A stretch of DNA of 64,000 nucleotides from Perca fluviatilis (GCF_010015445.1 NC_053114.1:32506079-32570078), one strand, 5' to 3'. Shown: positions 1 to 12,590, counted from the first letter of the stretch. Numbers and translations are program-made. The notes: generated by a model from the letters alone, not told the origin.

Positions 1-955
1 ACCCAAAATACCCTGGAGATTTGGAAAAATGCTATTTCTAAATTCTAAATTTGGGTTTACCATCTACTACACCCTTGAGTGGTAGTTAATGTGCGAAGAA
101 CTGGTCTTGTGTTGGGTTGTTTTCTTTTAGATAAAAGGTACAGGAAATGTATCCACTGGAGTCTGTCCCAACAATGATGAATCCCCAGGATCCGGGGCTT
201 CCTCATAGATGACAGTGACAAATACCCACAGCTAGTTTCTTTTTTCCCTCTATAATTCTAATCTGGGGCCCATTGTTCTAAATTTACCTCAGAAACTAGT
301 ATGTCTTTCTGAACTGGGTTAGTAGTCCATGTGGATTTTGTCCAAGTCCACTTTAAAGCCTCAGATGAGTTGCACCTGTATTTAACACCACAGTTTCTTA
401 CGTTTAAAGACAACACTGGAAAAATTCAATCTCAGTAAAGGACCACCAAATATCTGCTGCTAGGCCTACAAATCTCTTACATGAACGTTTATAGGCGGCT
501 ACCCTTTATGATAAAGTTCTCTACTTTCTGGTTTTAATAATTTGGAATATAGACAAGTTAATAAAATGGGTCTATATTTTTGATTAACATATATTTGTGA
601 ATGATAATGCTAGGAGCAATGTCAAACTGCAGCCAACTATAAGGGGCACACTGAGCTAAAAAAAAAAAAAAAAAAGTCACCTTTGTTTAGTATGAGTGTA
701 TGGCTTGTTTCGGTTGGCCTCCCATGAAAATCAACTTTGTCAGCAGCTGCTGTACATTTTGTTGGATCGACAGCCCGTCTATGTTCCCAAACTGCCTTGT
801 TTACAGGTATTGGTTGTTAATATGCTATTCAATTGTCATGACGCAGTTTTTTTGTCCATTGTGCAACAGCTTTAAATGTATTTATATATTCTGCAGGTGG
901 CCATCACATATCTTGTGCCTCAAACTGTTATTTATTTTAATTTGAGTATTGACAT
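1..955. other. Unassigned AT-rich stretch
   Basis: I see no gene or recognisable element here. An 18-nt A run lies at about 658-675. The one open frame (700-945, +) is cysteine- and phenylalanine-rich, resembles no family known to me, and is probably chance. Confidence 0.5.
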
Positions 956-958
956 ATT

Positions 959-2064
959 GGGCCCTATTTTAACGATCTGAAACGCAAGTATGAAACGCAA
1001 AACGCAAGTAGCTTTGTGGGCGGATCTCGGGCGCTGTTGCTATTATACCGGCGGGATAAATGACTCTTGCGCCCGACGCAAATCTAAAATGGGTTGGTCT
1101 GAAGTAGCTAGGTGTGGTTTGGGCGTAACGTGCAATAAACCAATCAGAGCGTCATCTCACATTCCCTTTAAGAGCAGCCGCTTGTTCCATGGCGGATTGC
1201 TATTATGACGGCGGATTTGCCTGGCGCACGCCAGCGGGAGCTGCCGATGCAAGATGCGGCAAAGTAATAAATACCCGTCTTGGCTGGGTGGCGATGTTGC
1301 TGCGGCCACTCTCCTCAAGTCTGGAGAGGATTGCTGCAGCAATGGAGCGTGGGCCTCCAAACGCACCACCTGCACCTGTTGTGCCCCTTCCTCTTCCCCC
1401 CACTCCATCTCCGTCCACCCGCTCCATCAGGAGCACATCGCGCATTACTCCCGGACCAGATTCCGCCGGAGTGTCCAATCCCACCGTAGTTCAACATCAC
1501 GTCTCCTTAAGTCCTCTAATATTTCCTCATTTATGTCATCAACACATCCATGATTCATGGAAATGTGTAAAACACAACAAGCCACAAAGAATGCTGCGAC
1601 TTTTTGAGGACTGTAAGTGCCTCCTGATCTATCCAAACACATGAAGCGCATTTTCAGTAATATTTTCCTTTGTAATTATGTATGGTTTTCAAAAATGGGA
1701 ACTGCTGTAGATGAGAGAAGTGTATGCGCGTTGTGCACACGCTACATTATGGCCAAGCATGCGCCCCTAAAATAGCATCTGAATAACGCGCTACTGACTT
1801 TAGACTAGCGCCACTGACTTTAGACCAGGTTTTTCCTGGTCAGTGGCGGAATTGTTTTCTGAAACTGCAGAATAGCACAAAGTAACGTTTGCGCCGGAAC
1901 ACGCCTCCTCTTTTCGCTGAACCGCCCCCCGGAGCGCAAATACATTCCCTAATTTACCGACGTGCGTCTGTGGAGGGAAAAGTCCGCTGTGCGTCGGGTG
2001 CAAAATAGGAATGATACATGCGTCGGTGTACAAAGGCAATTGCGCTGAGTGCAAGATAGGGCCC
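959..2064 (-). mobile_element. PIF/Harbinger-type DNA transposon relic
   Basis: The ends are inverted copies beginning GGGCCCTATTTT on the left and, read on the minus strand, GGGCCCTATCTT on the right. Both sides are flanked by ATT (956-958 and 2065-2067), a possible 3-bp target duplication. PIF/Harbinger elements make 3-bp duplications, although TTA or TAA is more usual. The interior is much richer in CpG than its surroundings and holds a minus-strand fragment that resembles the end of a Harbinger transposase (1445-1651). A proline-rich plus-strand open frame (1189-1644) covers the same interval and could be the end of the second, Myb-like Harbinger protein, but I cannot show this. The element is about 1.1 kb and lacks most of the transposase, so it is non-autonomous. 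Confidence 0.6.
1445..1651 (-). pseudogene. Harbinger transposase C-terminal fragment (HARBI1-like)
   Basis: This 68-codon minus-strand frame contains SPQKVAAFFVACCVLH, followed by an acidic and arginine-rich tail (EEILEDLRRRDVEL). That arrangement is typical of the C-terminal end of HARBI1-like DDE nucleases of PIF/Harbinger transposons. The catalytic core, which lies upstream in the family, is missing, so this is a fragment with no expected activity. The assignment is from motif memory and was not aligned. Confidence 0.5.
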
Positions 2065-2067
2065 ATT

Positions 2068-2672
2068 GTTTAGCTCAACATGAGGTCATGAATCAGTCGG
2101 TAGTATTGGCCGCTCTAATAACAGTAACTGCTTGAAATTAGACTTTCTGCCCATAATCACATTTCAGGAATCATAACCCTTTTACACCACAACCAGGACA
2201 GTAAAAATCAATATCATGAAAATGAACTCTGAAGTGACATCTTTAGATACCAATACTGTCAACATATTGTCTACGAAAGTATATAGGGGGATTTACAAGG
2301 GGGAACTTTAAAAAAAAAAGTTGTCATAAGGGAAAACAGTAACACTGTCAGTAGTCACTCAGTATTACAACAGTGTTCATGGGTGGGAAGCCAGCTGGGG
2401 CACAGGCTGACAACTAAAATTCAGCTGTTGTTGTGGATAAAAATGGATGCTAGAAATGGATGCAAATATAATTTTTTTCTGTAAAACAACTGAAAAGAAG
2501 TGACTTCTACAGACCTGACCGAGACACACAAGCTGTAATTTCATATCACTCGTGGAGAGACTGATAACACTTTAATCCTGATTAAATGAACTTGAACACT
2601 AATCCAATCAAAATGTCATTCCTGTGCTAATGGTACCATTACATTGTGAAACCAATCCTTTCTCTGGCTTCC
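2068..2672. other. Unassigned stretch
   Basis: This is AT-rich sequence between two transposons. I see no gene, long inverted repeat or simple repeat in it. Confidence 0.45.
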
Positions 2673-2676
2673 TTAA

Positions 2677-3199
2677 AGGTCCCATGACATGGTGCTCTTT
2701 GGATGCTTTTCTATAGACCTTAGTGGTCCTCTAATACTGTATCTGAAGTCTCTTTCTGGAAATTCAGCCTTGGTGCAGAATTACAGCCACTAGAGCCAGT
2801 CCCACAATGAGCTTTCCTTAGTGTGTGCCATTTCTGTGTCTGTAGCTATTGAGGACGCAGGGGGCAGAGAGGGGGCGCAAGGTGGAGGGTGGGGGTGTGG
2901 CCTTGACCAACTGCCACTTTGCTCGTTTGAAAGCCATGATGTCTCACTCTCATGGGTGGGGCAAATTCTCTGGGCGGGCAAAGCAGAGAAAGGGGAGGTA
3001 ACCTTGCTCCTTATGACCTCATAAGGAGCAAGATTCCAGATTGGCCCATCTGAGCTTTCATTTTCTAAAGGCAGAGCAGGATACCCAGGGCTCTGTTTAC
3101 ACCTATCGCCATAGCCACTGGGGGACCATAGTCAGACTGGGGGAACTCATATTAACGTTAAAAAACCTCATAAAGTGATATTTTCATGCCATGGGTCCT
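2677..3199 (+). mobile_element. TTAA-flanked MITE, family A, copy 1
   Basis: The element starts AGGTCCCATGACATG and ends with the inverted form CATGCCATGGGTCCT. It is flanked on both sides by TTAA (2673-2676 and 3200-3203), the target used by piggyBac transposases. It is 523 bp with no coding capacity. A second copy lies in the opposite orientation at 56846-57366 and matches along its whole length, which fixes both boundaries. A central hairpin at 3003-3032 is described separately. Assignment to piggyBac rests on the TTAA target alone; the terminal bases are not the CCC typical of that superfamily. Confidence 0.75.
3003..3032 (+). repeat. Hairpin inside MITE family A
   Basis: A perfect inverted repeat has 13-bp arms (CTTGCTCCTTATG) around a 4-nt loop (ACCT). 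The equivalent site in the other copy (57018-57041) has a different arm sequence but still pairs. Confidence 0.8.
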
Positions 3200-3203
3200 T
3201 TAA

Positions 3204-3797
3204 AGCTCACCACTCTCCTCTGAACATCTCTGGATACCAAATAATTTTACTTTTGTGTTACCACATTCATCATCCAACTTTGTTTCAGAATAAATGTGGA
3301 AGTTGAATAAATACTACCACTCTATGTATTATCATACTATATTCACTTGACCTTGAGAGCTTTATCTTTTGTTGGACTCCGATATCATATTGGATGTATT
3401 GGAGCACGAAAGTAACATTTTCTGTAGTTCCCCTGATACTACTGTTGCTTTTTTACCATGCATAGCAATGGAATGGAATACAAATATTTTTATGCCAGTA
3501 AGTAATGGTGGGAAGAGTTTCAGAAACAGATTTGTATTCTCAATTCCTCCTCCCACTGCACCAATCACATCCTGATTGAAAAAAAATTTAAGCAGGCTTC
3601 CTTTTTGGCTGTGGAAGTTTTTCTCGGCTGCCCTCTCCATCGGTCCTAAAGGTCATTGGGTCCTGTTTACTTACGTGAGGATCCATAATGCATGGTTTAC
3701 TTGAGGGACTCCCTCATCACTCCGTACTCTGTATGTGACAGAGAGGCCAAATGAGAGAGGAGATAACCAAGTGTCAGGTCAGTCCTTGGGATAACTG

Positions 3798-3852
<55 letters not shown>

Positions 3853-4924
3853 CTCGCTGAGCCCACAAGAGGAGAAAAGAGAACCTTCAGATATAATAAT
3901 ATCCCTTGTGGTTGAGTTTCACGCTCTGATAGTAAACTCATTTCCTTGTAAGAATGAACTTTGACCTAGTATGTAGACTATTAGTGGATAAAATGCTTTA
4001 CTTATGAGCTATTTAATTATTGAGCAGCAATTCAAATACAAACATTACTCAGTTTTGTTCTTATCTGTAAAACAAATGTAAACTATACACAGCAAATGCA
4101 GCCCCAGCAAGTGCAAGAAACATACGATGAACACAGGATTAAAAAAAACTAAAGAGGTCAGTTATATATCCAAGTGATCATATGGACAGTTCAGGGGTTG
4201 CCTCAGCGTGTAACCTAGACACGAGGTCTTAGACCCTCACTTGGATGACATTAAATGTGTCATTATGTGTGCATGCTGGCTGCATTGTGTCAGGGGACCA
4301 TAACACCTGCTGATGAAGAAATCAAGTCAGAGAGTTCCCCCGTGGTCACAAGCTGCCCTTCTACCACAGGAGTCTATCCCACCAGTCTGTCATATTGGCT
4401 GGTGGTCACCACTCAATGCCCAGAGTCTGATTAGAAATATGCTGCTCTGTGTGTTTGTCTATGCATCTCTGGCAAAGTCACTCACACTAACTCATTTCTA
4501 GGAGCTCTCTTTTCTTTTCTCTACTGTTCTTTCTCTTTCCCCCATGGTGTGAGGTTGTGGGTATATACGTGTAGGTTGGTTGAGTGGAAGGTCTCTCATA
4601 TTTGTGTCAGACAACAATTTCATTAATTGCCCTCCAAACTCCAGGAAAAAAGTTTTTTTCCCAACACAGCATGATGTACAAAAACAAATAGCACAAAACT
4701 GCATTTAACTTTGTTCTCAGCATACAATCAAAATCATGACATTTGGAAAATACTTTTCACAGCCTCTATATTATGTCAAAGTCAGACAAAGCCATCAACA
4801 GAAAAGACCAACTAAAACTCATAAGTCCAATATCAAGAATACTAATAGGAATTTTTAAAAGGAGAAATGAAAATATGACTGTGAGCCAACTAAATGGAAT
4901 TCAGCCATAATAAATACTATTTAC
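3204..4924. other. Unassigned stretch with one AC microsatellite
   Basis: Apart from the AC repeat at 3805-3851 I see nothing assignable. Open frames on either strand overlap one another, are short, and match no family I recognise. Confidence 0.45.
3805..3851 (+). repeat. (AC)n microsatellite
   Basis: About 23 uninterrupted AC units follow a short TATATA lead-in. It should be polymorphic in length. Confidence 0.95.
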
Positions 4925-5470
4925 GCTTGCGCCTTTTCATAATGTGACATGTCAAAATTAGCCTTGTGAGACCGTTCTGATCTCGCAAGCTCCAGTTTTC
5001 TATTCGCAGATCAGTCTGGCATCTTGAGATAGAGAAAATTTGGAGTCGTTCGTCAAACGACCAACCAATCAGTGTTGGTTTTGAGGCGGGTTTAGGTGTG
5101 ACGCAACGAGAAGCGACTGTTAGTCTAAACAACATGGCAGCTTCCACGGATGAGATGAACGTAGCTATCACGCAAGTTTTATACGAATTAGAAAGTATTC
5201 CTTCATTGAAAGAAGAGCAAAAAAACGGCACTGGAGGCTTTTCTCTGAGGAAAAGATGTTTTTGCTCTTCCCCCGACTGGTTTCGGCAAGAGTTTGATCT
5301 GATTGGCTGGTTTGGCCCGTCTATCACCAACATAGGTGGTGTTAGATAGATGGTTTATCCAATCAGCTAACCAGTATTTTCGCCCCTTCCCAAAAGTTCT
5401 CCAACGGAAAGTTACCAGCTGGATATGCCGAGCAAATGCGAAGCAATCCATCTGGCGGAGTCAGGTTATG
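4925..5470 (+). mobile_element. Transposon relic carrying a RecQ-like helicase start
   Basis: This block has a higher CpG content than its flanks and contains the first part of a RecQ-like helicase reading frame (5134-5302) with an upstream leader. Right after the Walker A motif the coding sequence ends and the block runs into non-coding sequence. That fits a non-autonomous deletion derivative that kept both ends of a larger element. I recall near-identical helicase-bearing repeats in many teleost genomes, but I could not define clean terminal inverted repeats or a target duplication. The limits given are approximate and the superfamily is open. Confidence 0.5.
5134..5302 (+). pseudogene. RecQ-like DNA helicase, N-terminal fragment
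   Basis: The frame opens at the ATG at 5134 and reads MAASTDEMNVAITQVL, then an acidic stretch ending SLKEEQ. After a run of seven A's (about 5219-5225) the homologous frame continues one register over as LEAFL-stop-GKDVFALPPTGFGKSLI at 5231-5299. This contains the Walker A/P-loop pattern of RecQ-family helicases (GFGKS after LPPT). Known family order is Q motif, then Walker A, then the DEAH box. Only the first part is present, and nothing downstream of SLI follows. Defects are a probable 1-nt insertion in the A run, a stop before GKDVF, and loss of the rest of the protein. It is a relic and cannot encode a helicase. Confidence 0.65.
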
Positions 5471-7556
5471 TCAAAATACCCTCCTTGATAAAAGTCAATA
5501 ACAATATAGTCAGTATAGAATAAACAGCCTGTTAAGATTTAGTATTTAGTGTATTTGTTGAAAAAAATGTATAATCTAAACCAAAACACATCTGTAAAGG
5601 ATTCCAATTTCATTTGCAAAATAAGTTTGAAACAATGGCTGATCTCCTGGAAAAGCCAAAACCTTTTCTGTGGCATAGCTTGTCGGCTACCAACCTGAAA
5701 ATGAAGGCAACCAAGCTGTAAGAACCGCTATCAGGAATCAAAGAATGAATTTCTACAGTGGCGTCAATGCCCAGCCAATGTTCCAACATAAAAGTTAATG
5801 TTATTGAAGAATAGAATATCGGGTAAATGTAAATGTGTTTGTGAGTTGTGGCTACTGTCTTAGTAAGCATATGTGTAGTGATGCATCCATGGCATCATTT
5901 ACAAGGGAGCACTGAGCAAAACAGAGCAGCTGGCAAAAGTGTTTTCAGTTATTGATTATTAAACCTCTGCTCAGATTCAAGTTGTGTGAAGCTTTACTAG
6001 GATTTATCTGTGGTCACCAAACTCCTTGTACTAAAAACTAATACTAATAAATAAGCTGTTAATAAACTTGTCCTGCCCTAATGGGTGCAATAATTAACAG
6101 CTGCAACAAATGAAAAGAGTGAGGGAGATGTCGATTATTCACAGTATGTACACACCCACACAGTCACAGTATTGCCAAAGTAATTCATTGCTTCCCCAGT
6201 TATCCCAAACACACATAATTAGATTGTAAGTCACAATGTAATTGACAACAACAATAAAACAATCCTACTACAATAGGTGTGAGGCAAACTATACAGTGAA
6301 ATTATTGAACCCATTTTCTTTTGCTTACAATTTTACTGATTTTACTGTATCAATCTGATGCATTGATGAAGAGCTGTCACCTCGCGCCTGTCATCTACTT
6401 CTTTGGAATTAAGAGCAGTAATGCATGCAATGGCAAGAGCTATATATAATTTGTCACCAATGTTTTACGAAAAAAACACTGCATGGGTAAATTGCTGGAC
6501 TTTTCAAAAATAAATCTGCTAGAGTAGTCTGAAAAGTTGCTACTGGTGAGTTGCGCCATTGGCAACAGCACAACCCTGCACATAAATGACAATATAGAGA
6601 GTTTTACCCCCTAAAATGCAAATAAACTTAAAAAGTGTGGTGGCTGGAGAACAGGACCGTGTGCCCTATGGAACACATTCTCATACCTAAACTACATTAT
6701 AGGTCGACTTCCAAACACTCCCAAAACGACAAACTACTGTTCTATTTACTGCCCCGTGTTGGCGGTTTAATCATTTTTAACTTAAAAAAAAAATACTTAG
6801 GGTTAGTAAAACATCAGGGATTGGCTTAAAATGAGTTACTGAGGACTTTATATTTTGTCACCCAAATTCCTCATTTGCTCTTGCAATAATTACACTACAG
6901 CCATAACCGTTTACCGCCTAACAAGAAACGTATTTGTCGGTCATTATGAGCTGCTTGCACAATCTACGCATATGGTCATTTTCCGGGTGAGGACGGGCTG
7001 GTCCTGTGAACAAAAAAGTGGAACACATGTAAGAGACAGGGACATTATAGAAAGACAGTTCCCTGTACATCAACAAAGTAGCACAGTGCCTGTCTCCACC
7101 CTCTGGAAACAAACGAGGCAGTTAAAGTAGATGGAAGAGGAAGAATCTAGCTGCAGCTCAGAAATCATTCCTCCCAACCCTGTTTAATTACATTGTGCAG
7201 CCCGATGTGAAAAGGTGTCAGAAGAGCAGAGAAGCGAATCCTGTCCTAATGAATGGAAACAGATGGGTGAGACAGTGAGCAGTGTTAACGCCAAAAACTG
7301 GGGTGGCACAGAGGAAAAGATGGTGCCAGACAAAGAAAAAAAGAGTTCCAGATAGAGATGAGGAAAATAGGAAGAATGATGAAGAAAAAGAAAGAACCAA
7401 CAGCAAAGCCAAAGTTTCAAACTGACATACAATTTTCCACATCGTTTGATAATAATTTGTAATTTTCAAAGGCAGCTAAAGACAAACTATGCTGTGGTAG
7501 AGGACGCAATTGTATCTACATTTAATCCTCCATCGACGGACAGAGTAAGAGTCACT
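5471..7556. other. Unassigned stretch
   Basis: I see no gene, element end or long tandem repeat here. Open frames near 5610-5870, 6635-6829 and 6855-7130 have no recognisable motifs. Confidence 0.45.
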
Positions 7557-7560
7557 TTAA

Positions 7561-7859
7561 AGATGCAGTAGGTAAGACTTATAAAACTAACTTTCAGTCA
7601 TATTTGCTGAAACTGACCCTATGTTCCAGTAAAACAACATGAAGCAGGTAATTAAAAAAAAAAAAGAATCCAGCTCACCACCGCTGGCACCACCGCTCCC
7701 TGTTCAGATGCACCAATCATGGCCGGGGGGGGGGGGGTCTATCTGCGTGTCAATCACTGCTCATGCACATGCATTCATTCTCCCTTGTCCGTGAGAAGTT
7801 GTTGATGTTCAAATTCTTTGGCTAAGTCCTGGATCTTCACAATCCTACCTACAGCACCT
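7561..7859 (-). mobile_element. TTAA-flanked MITE, family B, copy 1
   Basis: This 299-bp element begins AGATGCAGTAGGTAAGA and ends CCTACCTACAGCACCT, which are imperfect inverted copies. It is flanked by TTAA at 7557-7560 and 7860-7863. A second copy lies in the opposite orientation at 15870-16220, sharing the ends and interior segments such as the one around CCCTGTTCAGATGCACCAAT. There is no coding capacity. A 12-G run at about 7726-7737 lies inside. Confidence 0.7.
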
Positions 7860-7863
7860 TTAA

Positions 7864-9010
7864 TGGAGATAAACCATAATGTGTGGTCCATCAAACCCTG
7901 AGAGTAGGGTGCAGGCACGTGCACACATAGACATCAAACTGGGCTTGAGCACCTGTCCTTTTTCTTCCTCGAGTGCAGTGCTTTTTTATTTTTTATAAAT
8001 GAATGTATATTCCGGATTGCGCACAGCTTCCCTGTCAAACAAATATATATATTGAATAAAAAAAAATCTAAATATTAGGTCGGGAAATGAGACTTTGTCG
8101 AGTTCCGACGCCCTCCCCCTCCCTCTCATTTAGTGTGACTATTTTTGTTGATTTTGAAGTGTTATTTATTAATAACACAAAAATAATTTAAATGATGTAT
8201 TTCCATTTGCTAAATAAACAAATTAGCAAAACTATGTCCCTCTCCATGGTGCTGTCAGTTATTCTAATTATATACTTAAAACTTGTAGTATAGAGAACAT
8301 GCACATTGTGGCAGAGTTGTTGTTGCCTGCTCTTGTGATAAACCCAGTGAATACTAAAGAAGACCATGGTCTTTCTGTGAACCGATTATTTTTTTTTGAA
8401 ATCTGTTGAGTATTAAACAATTGCGTAAGTGTGAGGGAATTAAAATAAATTGGTAAGGAAGTCAGAGTTATGTAAAAAATGTATTATGTGTTAATTATTT
8501 GCCTTTCACTGGAGCCCCTGTAGGGTGGGGAATGTTGGTGGGCAACCAAATGCAAGCAACCCAACCTGGTTTTGTTTTTTGTTTTTTCAAAAGATATGAA
8601 AAGGAATTTCCCAAAGACAGATAATTTAAGTTTATTAAGTTTCCAGTGCAAATAAACATGTCTCTTTCTTGATTGTAATCACCAGTTATTAAGGTACAAG
8701 TAAACAGATTTTGTTCTCATTGTTCTGAGACAAAATGTTGTATTTTGTCTCTTGTCCTCCCAAGAAAAGCTCCAGTCGTTTTAGCAAATGACCCCCAAAA
8801 AAAACATGACATGTCACAAAGCCCTCTAGCAGCCATATTAATTATGATGGGAGCAAAGGAGTCAGGTGATGTTATTATTGAGTCCACATAGAGAGGAGAG
8901 AGGAGGTTGTGGTGGATGGATGGGTCAATCTAACATCAGACTTAAACATGAGACACTATTTGTTTCCCATTTCCAACCAACAGCTATCATTGCTTTATTT
9001 TAACATGACC

Positions 9011-9078
<68 letters not shown>

Positions 9079-10478
9079 CAGTGAGAGTTTAGTCTGGTGG
9101 AGGGTGAGAGAAACCTCCCCTGCGCATCGTGAATTAGCTTTAGCTGAGTGAGTGCAGGGATTACGCTGCAGGCTGAAATGGAGTAGTTGTTTAGACAAGG
9201 ATATAGTATTTAAACAGAGGGATTTCTCTGCCAGACTTCCATGTCTTACTTAGACACACATTCGTGCACATACTTGCATAAACAAAGGTGCACACAGGAG
9301 AACAGTATGGAGATAACACCATACACGTTATGGTACATGAATTGGCAGATTTGTTTCCCCTGTCACCTTTGTTATGGGAACAATTATTCATTAAGATTAA
9401 TTTTAGTTTTCCTGTCCATTGTATGTTTAAAATAAAACAGTTATTATCATAAATGCTTTTTCTGATTTCATCGATTAAATTCTGTTAGATGGTTAGCTCG
9501 ATTGTAAAATTAAGAATATTTTTGTCAGGAATCCATTTTTGGGGGGGTACAAGAATGGGTTGTGTTAGGAGGCCAACACTCTCTGAGAAAGATAACTGAA
9601 AAACAGTTTGTAGTTTAAATTCATTACGTACATGTGATGGCTTCCGATTATCTAATAAACCTCAAACATGACACAATTCCATTTCCTTATTTCCTCGTTT
9701 TCCATTTTAAATGTTTCCTTAACCATGTTTTTAACAAGCTAATTGATTTACTCTCTGACTCAGAGCGTTGTCAAGATTGAAGCTACATTTAAATAACGTA
9801 ACAGTCAAGAAACACACAGCTCCATCATCATGCACAGATCACTGATCAGGCTTTGTGTTATTTGATTGATTAACGGAGCCCTTATCATTCTTTAAGTGAC
9901 TGAAAATAAGAGTACAAGGGTAGTTATTAAGTCAATGTTTTTGAGTTTCTGTGGCAGTTTGTTAATGTAGATTGACATTTCATGACAGGGTGTTGCAACA
10001 TAGGGTGTAATTCTTGTGTGTTTTATGCAGTATAACTAGCTGATGTGTGCATGTCTGTGTGTGCATGAGGTACTCCATGTACACAAAATGTCTCACAAGT
10101 ATTAGAAGTGTTGGCTCAGCTGTAATACGCTTTCTGTAAGGTGCTTTTCTCTGCGTGTGTATCAGCAAAGTGGGGAGGCAAGGCTCAATAGATTGCTTTG
10201 TATGGCTAATTTGCTCAGCTCATTAAATATTGAGGTGAAGGCAGATTTGTGTGATTGCCAATATACTAGCTCCAGTGGTCTTTGCTATGCCTCAGAGCCT
10301 GTGAAATAAAAGCGGATGCACTCACATAGAGAAAAAGTAGTGATGCTTGTGTCATGGCAGCAATTTGTGTGCTGGCAAATGCAAATGCATGAATGAGCAT
10401 TTTAAACTTGAAGCAGCAGTCCACAATTAGTCAGAGGTAGTCACACAGATACACACCCAGCAATCTGCTTAACCATTT
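7864..10478. other. Unassigned stretch with an ATCT microsatellite
   Basis: Apart from the ATCT repeat at 9011-9078, nothing is assignable. The longest open frames pass through the repeat or have no motifs. Confidence 0.45.
9011..9078 (+). repeat. (ATCT)n tetranucleotide microsatellite
   Basis: About 17 uninterrupted ATCT units. An open frame through it reads as repeated ISLS and is not a gene. Confidence 0.95.
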
Positions 10479-10481
10479 TAA

Positions 10482-11197
10482 GGCCGGTTACACACCGAGC
10501 GTGTCAGCTGCGTGGCGTGTCCGTTTATATTTCGGCTCCCATGTTAACAGGTTAGAGCTTACACACTGCCGGCGTGAGACGCGTGCCTGCTAGAAATAGA
10601 ACCGACGCCTATTTTTCACGCGAGACGCGAGCGTGTTGGAAGCGTTTCCAGGCAAAATAGAATAGGAAAATATGTTTATATGTCATTTAGACACAAATAC
10701 ATATTAATAAATGACATATTGATGTTTGAAAGTCTAGGTTTTGACATCAATGTAGATATAAATGTAATACAAAATTTCAGAGAAAAGATTTTCAAATATT
10801 GCACCTGTCATACAGAACGAAATATTCTGTAACATATTTTGCAGTCAATACTGCCGACGTTGTCTTGCTTTAATCAAATCAGTAGGCTATATATAAATGG
10901 TAGGATTGGCTACGATAACAACGTAGTGTGTGTTCTGAGTGACGGTCCAACATCATAGGCTATATAGGCTCTTTACAGCTACACAAAGTTGTTCAGACAG
11001 CCCACTTACCCATTTATCAGAGTTTGAATCTGTCGGCACTATGTCCCGAGATCAGCCCTCCCTGTACCTAGCAGGAGCAGCGCCGCGTCAGACACGCTTC
11101 TGGTATGTAGGACACAGAAAAATCCACACAGCTGACACGCAGCTGAGACGCAACAGAAACGCCACGCTCGCGAGACGCGTGCAGTGTGTAACCGGCC
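10482..11197 (+). mobile_element. PIF/Harbinger-type MITE, family GGCCGG, copy 1
   Basis: The 716-bp element starts GGCCGGTTACACACCG and ends with the inverted form GTGTGTAACCGGCC. It is flanked by TAA on both sides (10479-10481 and 11198-11200). A 3-bp TAA/TTA duplication is the hallmark of PIF/Harbinger. The interior near both ends is built of short repeated motifs around GACGCG and GCGTG, giving a CpG-rich rim, while the middle is AT-rich. A second copy, interrupted by another insertion, lies at 46630-47684. There is no coding capacity. Confidence 0.8.
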
Positions 11198-11200
11198 TAA

Positions 11201-12402
11201 TATAAGTTTATTATTTGATGTGTAATTCCCTAAAATTAAACACATTTGAGAGAGTATGTGATCGTTTTAGTGATGGCACCCAGGGGGGGTGGCAAAGATC
11301 ACAGGGGGGCGCAAGTCTTTATCTGGTTTGAGTTTGAGGGAAAAAAAATATATATTTGCACATGTTAAACAAATTATGATAATACACTAGAATATATAAT
11401 GTATACAAAAGTCTGTATGAAAACTATATATTTTGTTCTATCCTCGTTTTTCCTGCCGCCACGGCATCACTATTTTATTGGCGGAGAAAACGTAACAGTG
11501 CTGATAACTCCTCTGTATCAAAAAAGAAAGTAAGGCTCTATCTCGAGAGTTACCTCATCTTCGGTTTCGGGGGCTTTTCTTTTGTTCCCATATGAATGAA
11601 GCCCTTGACTTTTCATTTAGCACCACCATGAAGTTGACAGCTACAGACATGCACTTGAACCCAATTCAACGACAGACATTCATGTTTCCCTCAGGATGAA
11701 TTGTAATTAGTGCTAATTAGCAAATGTTAGCATGCTAACATGTTAAACTATGGTGGCTAACAAAGTAAACATTATTCCTCCTTAAAATCATCATGTTTAC
11801 ATTTACACAAAATATTACGTTTTTTGCGCTTATTCCGAAAAAGACGATATTCCATCTAAGCTGTTACACGGCTAATGAAAGTGAATATTCCACTAATATT
11901 GCGGTTTACATGTAGCCATGCAAAACACAATTTTTTCAAAGTTTACCAGTGGTGGTGGACTTGTTGGACCGTGCGAACACAGCCTCCCTCTTTCATTCCT
12001 TCAACCAGCTTCTTGAAAAGGTTGACGTAGCGATGTGTGCACATCAAAAACCTGTTAATATATGAAAGTCTTTGATAATGTTTAAAATTAGCTGTGTCTC
12101 CCCTCTTATCTTGCAAACTGTTGACTGGTTGATTTGTGTACAGAAACCATAGCAACGCACAGAGATGATCATAAGCCGTGAACAGGCAAGAGGCCTTAAA
12201 CTGCGGTAAAACCCTCGATTGAGACGCATATTCTGAATGCGCTGCATACATGTCTAAGGAACGCCTCTAAAACCCGAATAATACCGGAATATCCCACGTC
12301 TTAATCGGAAAATGCTATATTCGGAGGGGGGAGTGTGTGTAATAGAGTAAGAAAGTGACGGTGATTACCGGTAGCGTTAGAGTGAGTAGCGACTCTAGAG
12401 TC
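11201..12402. other. Unassigned stretch, probably old repeat sequence
   Basis: Around 11820-11890 and 12270-12330 there are related inverted motifs built on TTCCG and AAGACG. This suggests the ends of another old element of about 0.5 kb, with a 102-codon minus-strand open frame (11943-12251) between them. I cannot define its ends or match the frame to a family. G-rich runs occur at 11281-11310. Confidence 0.3.
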
Positions 12403-12410
12403 ATAGGAAC
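12403..12410 (+). repeat. hAT target-site duplication, left
   Basis: ATAGGAAC, repeated exactly at 13506-13513. The 8-bp length is the hAT signature. Confidence 0.85.
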
Positions 12411-12590
12411 CATACCTGTCAAGTATCCCGTTTTGGCCGGGAAAGTCACGTATTTTACCCTTCTTTCCCGCCGTCCTCCCGTATTAGTATTTTCCCGTAA
12501 ATCTCCCGTATTTTAACCTGCGTTATTAAAAAATAATAATAGCCCGGGCCGGGAGGTAAAAAAAAAAACATTCCCAATCTGAGCTCTGTC

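Noticed and set aside
11943..12251. 102-codon minus-strand open frame
   Set aside because: No recognisable domain. It may be part of an old repeat, but I cannot support a gene.
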